From NCBI GenBank assembly GCA_023458535.1, contig JAEWYW010000065.1, forward strand, positions 1 through 28,010: a DNA stretch of 28,010 nt, written 5' to 3'. A model generated the notes under the pieces. That model saw nothing but the letters and a program-made list of their open reading frames with translations, searched no databases and had not been told where the DNA came from. This document shows, piece by piece, positions 22,812 to 28,010 of the stretch. This DNA comes from Bacteroidota bacterium (GTDB lineage Bacteria; Bacteroidota; Bacteroidia; Flavobacteriales; Weeksellaceae). Each line of letters begins with the position of its first letter. Within the stretch, counting starts at the first letter, position 1. The position numbers were made by a program, and so were the translations under genes.

Positions 22812-23291
22812 CGTCACTTCGAGTAGGCTTTGAAAAAAGCCGTATCGAGAAGTGTTTTAAATATGTTCTCGATATGCTCCACTTTGTTCCGCTACTCGAA
22901 CTGACGTTATTTATAAAGATTAGTTAGAGTATGGTAATTAAAGTTCGTCACTTCGAGTAGGCTTTGAAAAAAGCCGTATCGAGAAGTGTTTTAAATATGT
23001 TCTCGATACACTTCACTTCGTTCCGCTACTCAAGCTGACGGATATTTATAAAGATTAGTTAGAGTATGGTAATAAAAGTTCGTCACTTCGAGTAGGCTTG
23101 CAAAGCCGTATCGAGAAGTGGCTTAAAAAAGTTCTCGATATGCTCCACTTCGTTTCGCTACTCGAACTGAAGTGAATTTATAAAGATTAGTTAGAGTATG
23201 GTAACTAAAGTTCATCACTTCGACTAGGCTTTGCAAAAGCCATATCGAAAAGTTATGATAGCTCTCGATACGCTTCGCTACTCGAGCTGAC
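22812..23291 (+). repeat. Palindromic repeat units 3-6 in tandem
   Basis: Units start at 22812, 22946, 23081 and 23213 (periods 134, 135 and 132), each about 79-95 bases with outer arms CGTCACTTCGAGTAG/CTACTCGAACTGACG. The three spacers (22907-22945, 23041-23080, 23173-23212) share AGATTAGTTAGAGTATGG, so spacer and palindrome were duplicated together. Unit 6 is the most degenerate and ends 18 bases before the dnaE start codon. Confidence 0.9.
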
Positions 23292-23309
23292 TTGAATTTC
23301 GCTATAAAA

Positions 23310-26300
23310 ATGTACAATATGTTTTTGAACTGTCATTCCTTTCACAGCTTACGTTATGGCACCTTATCTATCAATAAATTGGTGCAACAGGCGCATTATT
23401 TCGGTCTTAAAGAATTGGTTTTAACCGACATTAATGCAGTGAGCGGAATTTATGAGTTCAAAAAAGAATGTGAAAAAGTAGCCATCAAGCCTATTGTTGG
23501 CTTAGAAATTCGAAAAGAAAATCAGTTATTGTACATCACAATCGCGAAAGAATTTTCAGGAATTGGTGAGGTGAATAAAATGCTGACGAATCACAATTGC
23601 GAAGGAGTAGAATTGCCTATTTCCAACCCGAACTTCAAAAATGTTTTCGTCATTTATCCATTAGAAAATATTCCTGAAAAACTTTTGGATAATGAGTTTA
23701 TCGGCATTAAATCGAATCAACTCAATCTTCTTATTAAGCCAGAATTAAGCGCTTTGCTACACAAAATGGTGGTTTTGCAACCGGTAACCGTGAGTTCACA
23801 AAAGGAATACAATCTGCATCGAATTTTACGGGCGATTAATGAAAATACGCTGATTTCTAAACTTAAACCCGAAGATTGCTGTCAATCCGATGAGCGGTTA
23901 TCTGCATTGTCGCAGGTTTTAGAAAACTATCGGTGTTATCCCCAAATTATTGAAAATACAAAATTTCTTTTAGATCAATGCAGTTTTGAATTTGCTTATA
24001 AAGAGCGCGGAAATACCGAAAATAAAAACCGAAAATACTTTACCAATTCGAAAGAGGAAGATATACAACTGCTTACTCAACTTGCTTTTTCGGGTTTAAA
24101 AAAAAGATATGGTAAAAATGAAACCGCCCAAAGGCGCGTTGAAAAAGAGTTAAAAGTAATCACAGAACTCAATTTTGCGGCGTATTTTTTAATTACTTGG
24201 GACATCGTACAATACAGTAATAAAATGGGTTTTATGCACGTTGGGCGGGGAAGTGGCGCCAATTCTATCGTGAGTTATTGCTTGGGGATTACGGATATTT
24301 GCCCTTTGGAATTGGATCTTTATTTTGAACGATTTCTCAACCTGAACCGAACTTCGCCGCCGGATTTTGATATCGATTGGAGTTGGCAAGATCGAGATGC
24401 TATTTTAGAGTATATTTTTAATCGATACGGAAGAGATCATGTGGCATTTTGTGGTACGAATGTGGAATTTAAATATCGTTCTATTTTTCGGGAAGTAGGG
24501 AAGGCATTTGGTTTACCCAAAGATGAACTCGATGTATTAGCTAAAAAATCGATGGATCAGCACGATGCTAATTCGGTGGTGGAATTGGTTCATAAATACG
24601 GAAAATTATTGCAAAAATTTCCCAATCAACGAAGTATGCATGCCTGTGGAATTTTAATTTCGGAAGAACCCATTACCAACTATTCTGTGCTCGAAATGCC
24701 ACCAAAAGGCTTCCCAATCGTTCAATTTGATATGGATGTGGCAGAGGATATTGGGCTTGAAAAGTTTGATATTCTTTCTCAGAGAGGGCTGGGAACGATC
24801 AACGATACTGTGAAATTAATTAAAAAAACCAGAGGAATTGATGTGGATATTCGGGATACTTCAATTTCTAAAAATGAATCTCGATGCAACGAATTTTTAG
24901 CTGTAGGAAAAACCATTGGCTGCTTTTATATTGAAAGTCCTGCGATGCGCGGATTATTGCGCCGTTTGAAATGCGATAATTATAAAGTTTTGGTAGCTGC
25001 CTCGTCTATTATTCGGCCTGGTGTGGCTCAAAGTGGTATGATGCGGGAATATATTTTTAGACACAATAATCCTGATAAATTTGAGTATTTTCATTCCACA
25101 TTCGAAGAACACCTGAAAGAAACGTATGGAATTATGGTGTATCAGGAGGATGTTATTAAAATTGCTCAATATTTTGGTGGTCTCAGTCATGCCGATGGAG
25201 ATATTTTAAGACGCGCAATGAGCGGGAAAGAAAGGTCAATCGAAAAACTAAATGAGGTTAAAACCAATTTTTTTGAATCTTGTAAGAAAAAAGGTCATTC
25301 TTATGCGCTTACTACAGAGGCTTTCAGGCAGATTCAGTCTTTTGCGGGATACTCTTTTTGTAAAGCGCATTCGGCGTCGTATGCCGTGGAAAGTTATCAG
25401 AGTTTATATTTGAAAGTGTATTATCCTTTAGAATTCATGACGTCCGTTATCAACAATATGGGCGGATTTTACAGAACGGAAGTGTATATTCATGAAGCGA
25501 AAATGTCGGGTGCCCATATTCAGAATCCGTGTGTTAATCAAGGTTTTTATCAAACCACTTTACACGGAAAAGAGATTGTCCTTGGGTTTATGCATTTGCA
25601 AAGTTTAGAAAGCAAAATTGCCCATTGCATTGCTGAAGAACGGGAAAAAAATGGACTCTACCAATCTCTTGAGGACTTTATACGTCGGGTTCCTATTGGT
25701 TTAGAAACCATTCAAATTCTTATTTTTATTGGTGCTTTTCGGTTCACAGGAAAACCCAAAAACGAATTACTGGTAGAAGCACGGTTGTTGCTGATAAATT
25801 TTAAACCTGAAAATCGTGGTATGATGCTTATTGAAGAGCCTTTGCAGGAATATCGGCTGCCCCAGCTCAAGCGCGAACCTTTCGAAGATGCTTTTGATGA
25901 AATAGAATTATTAGGTTTTCCCGTTTCTTGTAGCCCATTTGATTTGTTGCAAACAAAATTTCGCGGTTCTGTTTTTGTAAAAGATTTATTGAAAAATCAT
26001 AAAAAAGTGGTGAAAATGATGGCGTATTTAATCTCCAGAAAACATGTTCCCACCAAAAAAGGAGATATGTATTTCGGAACTTGGGTTGATGTGAATGGTG
26101 ACTATTTCGACACGGCACATTTTCCTGATAGTTTGAAAGAATACAACTTCCAAGGCGGTGGTTGTTATTTGCTCCTCGGAACTGTGGAAATTGATTTTCA
26201 TTTTCCTACCATCACGATTCATAAAATGGCAAAAATGCCGATGATTCCTGATCCGCGTTACCATTCCACCGAAGAAAAACGTTTTGAAACCCAAAGAAAT

Positions 26301-26384
26301 CTAAAAGAAGATGTCAGCATGACACAACGCAAACCCTACCCGCAAGAGCACGAAATTGGCCTACCGAGAATGAGGATGGAGTGA
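23310..26384 (+). CDS. DNA polymerase III alpha subunit, short second form (DnaE2-like)
   Basis: This C-family polymerase has 1024 residues from the ATG at 23310 (another candidate is 23319; a TTG at 23292 is rejected because unit 6 ends at 23291). It has a PHP domain starting CHSFHSLRYGTLS, in which the second metal motif reads LTDIN instead of the common LTDHN, so the PHP may be inactive. The catalytic loop PPDFDIDWSWQDRD (about residue 350) carries two of the catalytic aspartates. A C-terminal OB-fold region (about 870-1000) follows. It is shorter than a replicative DnaE (about 1160 residues or more), and its location behind dinB and an S24 repressor suggests an error-prone damage-induced role. 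No promoter is visible right upstream because the repeat array occupies that position. Confidence 0.93.
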   Translation: MYNMFLNCHSFHSLRYGTLSINKLVQQAHYFGLKELVLTDINAVSGIYEFKKECEKVAIKPIVGLEIRKENQLLYITIAKEFSGIGEVNKMLTNHNCEGVELPISNPNFKNVFVIYPLENIPEKLLDNEFIGIKSNQLNLLIKPELSALLHKMVVLQPVTVSSQKEYNLHRILRAINENTLISKLKPEDCCQSDERLSALSQVLENYRCYPQIIENTKFLLDQCSFEFAYKERGNTENKNRKYFTNSKEEDIQLLTQLAFSGLKKRYGKNETAQRRVEKELKVITELNFAAYFLITWDIVQYSNKMGFMHVGRGSGANSIVSYCLGITDICPLELDLYFERFLNLNRTSPPDFDIDWSWQDRDAILEYIFNRYGRDHVAFCGTNVEFKYRSIFREVGKAFGLPKDELDVLAKKSMDQHDANSVVELVHKYGKLLQKFPNQRSMHACGILISEEPITNYSVLEMPPKGFPIVQFDMDVAEDIGLEKFDILSQRGLGTINDTVKLIKKTRGIDVDIRDTSISKNESRCNEFLAVGKTIGCFYIESPAMRGLLRRLKCDNYKVLVAASSIIRPGVAQSGMMREYIFRHNNPDKFEYFHSTFEEHLKETYGIMVYQEDVIKIAQYFGGLSHADGDILRRAMSGKERSIEKLNEVKTNFFESCKKKGHSYALTTEAFRQIQSFAGYSFCKAHSASYAVESYQSLYLKVYYPLEFMTSVINNMGGFYRTEVYIHEAKMSGAHIQNPCVNQGFYQTTLHGKEIVLGFMHLQSLESKIAHCIAEEREKNGLYQSLEDFIRRVPIGLETIQILIFIGAFRFTGKPKNELLVEARLLLINFKPENRGMMLIEEPLQEYRLPQLKREPFEDAFDEIELLGFPVSCSPFDLLQTKFRGSVFVKDLLKNHKKVVKMMAYLISRKHVPTKKGDMYFGTWVDVNGDYFDTAHFPDSLKEYNFQGGGCYLLLGTVEIDFHFPTITIHKMAKMPMIPDPRYHSTEEKRFETQRNLKEDVSMTQRKPYPQEHEIGLPRMRME

Positions 26385-26430
26385 GGGAAACACATTTATC
26401 CATGCGAATAACTATTATTTTTTGTTTTTA

Positions 26431-26438
26431 TATCTTTG
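26431..26438 (+). promoter_or_regulatory. Putative -7 box of the secreted paralogue pair
   Basis: TATCTTTG matches TAnnTTTG, 26 bases before the preferred start codon at 26465. A -33 element is not obvious. Confidence 0.45.
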
Positions 26439-26464
26439 CAACGAAATATCTCATCTATAATATT

Positions 26465-27142
26465 ATGAAAAATAAATATATTTTATCTGCTATATTTTTT
26501 TATTCGGCTTATTCTTTTGCGCAAGTTGGGATTAATACCACTACTCCTACAGAAAAGCTTGATGTTAATGGTACTTTAAGAGTTAGAACCTTGCCCAACT
26601 CTGGAGAAACAAATTCAATTTATACGACAGGACCCAATTCAAGCACTAACACCCCGACACAAACTTTTAACGCTGGTCGACCAATGGTTACAGATGCCAA
26701 CGGGGTAATGGGGATAACAACTTTTAGTGACTTAGTTCCTAACTCTACTCTTGGGGCAACAGCATTTAATACCACAAATACGTCTTCGGCAATGTTTGTT
26801 GTAAAAAGGTTCAATTTAATGGATGATGTAGGTGGAACAATAGGACGATATCACCCAAATTATGCTGGAGGTACTACTGCTGGCATTTTTAATGGGGACA
26901 CAGGTATGAAGGTAAGTGATTGGCAACCTATTATTTCCAATATCAGTTTTAAATTCAGAAACGAGACAACAAACACTGGAGCGCAGTTTATTGCTAACAA
27001 TTATTACAATTATAGAGTTAAAGGTACAATCGGTGGAACTTGGAGAATTGTGGGAGATATACTTAATATGCAGGAAGAAGCTTATGTGGATGTATTATTT
27101 ATTAGATCTTCAGTTGTAGCAGCAGACGACCGATACAATTAA
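26465..27142 (+). CDS. Secreted protein of the flavobacterial 'GINTTTPTEKLDV' type
   Basis: The 225-residue product starts with a signal peptide (MKNKYILSAIFFYSAYSFAQ), followed directly by VGINTTTPTEKLDVNGTLRV, a short beta-rich motif common at the start of secreted flavobacterial proteins. A Thr/Asn/Ser-rich middle leads to a C-terminal region with AMFVVKRFNL, GTWRIVGDI and EAYVDVLFIRS. The start at 26465 is used because upstream in-frame codons would place a long extension before the signal peptide. The function is unknown; a surface or adhesion role is a guess. It is followed 16 bases later by a paralogue. Confidence 0.8.
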   Translation: MKNKYILSAIFFYSAYSFAQVGINTTTPTEKLDVNGTLRVRTLPNSGETNSIYTTGPNSSTNTPTQTFNAGRPMVTDANGVMGITTFSDLVPNSTLGATAFNTTNTSSAMFVVKRFNLMDDVGGTIGRYHPNYAGGTTAGIFNGDTGMKVSDWQPIISNISFKFRNETTNTGAQFIANNYYNYRVKGTIGGTWRIVGDILNMQEEAYVDVLFIRSSVVAADDRYN

Positions 27143-27158
27143 TTTAAAATAAAATAAA

Positions 27159-27794
27159 ATGCATTTTAAAAATATTTTATCTTTAATATTTTTTATATTT
27201 TGTGTTCAAATTACGATTGCTCAAAATAAAAAGCTCGGAATAAATACAGCTACTCCGACGGAAATGTTAGACATTCAAGAAACGATGAGAGTGAGAGTTT
27301 TACCCAATAACGGAACTTCATATGTCAACGGACAAGGTTCATCTGTTGTTTTCACTCCTGTAAATCCAGTTGTTAATTCTTCTGATGGATATAATATAGT
27401 AGGCAAAAATTCAAAAGCCGAATTAGTTCCTAATAATTTAAACTCTAGCTTTAATACGACTAATAATTCATCAGCAATGTTCGTTATAAAAAGAATTTTT
27501 GTGGATGATTGGCCAAGTGATAATGGAAATGTAGGTATAAGTACATCAATGTTTGCGGACAAATGGGAAGCAGTTATGTCGAATGTTGGTTTTAATATAA
27601 CGGTGGTTGATGCCTTAAGTAACGTATTTAATCAAAGGCATTTACAATCATATACCGTTTTTGTCAATAATTTAGGAGAATGGCGTATTATAGGTGATAT
27701 AAACGGAGTGCAAGAACAATCATTTGTAGATATTTTATTTATAAAGAAGGGCGTTGTTGCTGCTGAAACACGCACGGGGAAGTATGATTATTAA
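27159..27794 (+). CDS. Secreted paralogue of the preceding protein
   Basis: The 211-residue product has a signal peptide (MHFKNILSLIFFIFCVQITIA) and then LGINTATPTEMLDIQETMRV. It shares landmarks with its neighbour: SFNTTNNSSAMFVIKRI against AFNTTNTSSAMFVVKRF, and GEWRIIGDI then SFVDILFIKKGVVAAE against GTWRIVGDI then AYVDVLFIRSSVVAAD. The middle segments differ. The pair is a tandem duplication that has diverged, probably co-transcribed (16-base gap). The function is unknown. The sequence after it up to the IS fragment (27795-27873) shows nothing I can name. Confidence 0.8.
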   Translation: MHFKNILSLIFFIFCVQITIAQNKKLGINTATPTEMLDIQETMRVRVLPNNGTSYVNGQGSSVVFTPVNPVVNSSDGYNIVGKNSKAELVPNNLNSSFNTTNNSSAMFVIKRIFVDDWPSDNGNVGISTSMFADKWEAVMSNVGFNITVVDALSNVFNQRHLQSYTVFVNNLGEWRIIGDINGVQEQSFVDILFIKKGVVAAETRTGKYDY

Positions 27795-27873
27795 ACTTAT
27801 ATAAGTCCTCTTTCCATAATGACAAAAGAGTGAGCTATCTGTTCCGTATCGAACTAAATATTATTGACATGTA

Positions 27874-28010
27874 TTATCCTGAAATAGTTGACACATTTTT
27901 TGGATATTTTGTTGGTTCTAAATTAGCCATTTTTTTGCTTTTGTAGGATTTATATTTTACATTTTCTAAAAGATGAACTTTACTTGGTGTTTGAAATTCC
28001 AAAGAGAAGT
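27874..28010 (-). mobile_element. Partial IS3-type transposase (3' end), cut by the window edge
   Basis: On the minus strand the frame entering at the right edge reads FSLEFQTPSKVHLLENVKY, then KSYKSKKMANLEPTKYP and KNVSTISG before a TAA at 27876-27874. The LEFQTPSKVH segment resembles the C-terminal end of IS3-family integrase cores (pattern: L-x-F/Y-x-T-P-x-x-V). The stop codon overlaps TATCCTGAAATAGTTGACAC, which may be the terminal inverted repeat of the element. The rest of the element lies outside the window. Confidence 0.7.

Noticed and set aside
22250..23291. CRISPR-like array
   Set aside because: The repeats are long (79-95 bases) and palindromic, three of the spacers are nearly identical, and no cas gene is present.
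27810..27835. Hairpin CTCTTT/AAAGAG after the second secreted gene as a terminator
   Set aside because: The stem is short, the loop long and there is no T run.

Overview
The window looks like a chromosome segment from a low-GC member of the Bacteroidota, most likely family Weeksellaceae (a Chryseobacterium-like flavobacterium). The reasons are the protein families present (DUF2911, an HsdR-N-like protein beside holA, HopJ/WYL/RtcB neighbours, secreted proteins with a 'GINTTTPTEKLDV' start), the lack of Shine-Dalgarno sequences, and promoters of the Bacteroidota type (TTG, about 20 bp, TAnnTTTG). The genus is an inference.

Layout. 1-3.2 kb: an unknown protein, 3-methyladenine glycosylase Tag, an AraC-type regulator with a 5' frameshift, a b-type cytochrome and a frameshifted DUF2200 gene. 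3.2-7.2 kb: an RNA-repair neighbourhood, with RtcB ligase on the minus strand behind a long structured leader, a cold-shock-domain protein, a HopJ-family gene broken by a stop codon, and a WYL regulator. The same direct-repeat motif (TTGCGCA-N6-TTGCGTA) lies upstream of rtcB and of hopJ-WYL. 7.3-8.9 kb: a 38-residue membrane peptide, a secreted DUF2911 protein and MgtC. 9-11.5 kb: an ada-led four-gene operon (ada, DinB-fold protein, GNAT, cupin). 11.6-16.2 kb: a short-chain dehydrogenase facing a four-gene minus-strand cluster (epimerase-like protein, AraC regulator, DJ-1/PfpI protein, alpha/beta hydrolase). The two promoters of that cluster share a 21-bp-spaced direct repeat at identical distance from a -7-like box. 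16.3-19.5 kb: core genes holA, trxB and crcB and a tRNA-Ser(TGA). 19.5-26.4 kb: a DNA-damage cassette of AlkB, an S24-type repressor, DNA polymerase IV and a second, short DnaE polymerase. 26.4-28 kb: two tandem secreted paralogues and the 3' end of an IS3-type transposase cut by the window edge.

The most unusual structure is between dinB and the short dnaE. Six copies of a roughly 94-bp imperfect palindrome, at a 132-135 bp period, surround a small GIY-YIG nuclease gene. If the 294-bp gene is removed, the period across it is exactly 134 bp, as if the gene sits in one inter-repeat spacer. This is a candidate nuclease-plus-palindrome mobile unit that has split a translesion polymerase operon.

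Together the genes suggest investment in DNA alkylation repair (Tag, Ada, AlkB), inducible mutagenesis (S24 repressor, DinB, short DnaE) and RNA repair (RtcB). Three genes in the first 6 kb carry single lesions, so either this strain is losing genes there or the sequence contains errors.
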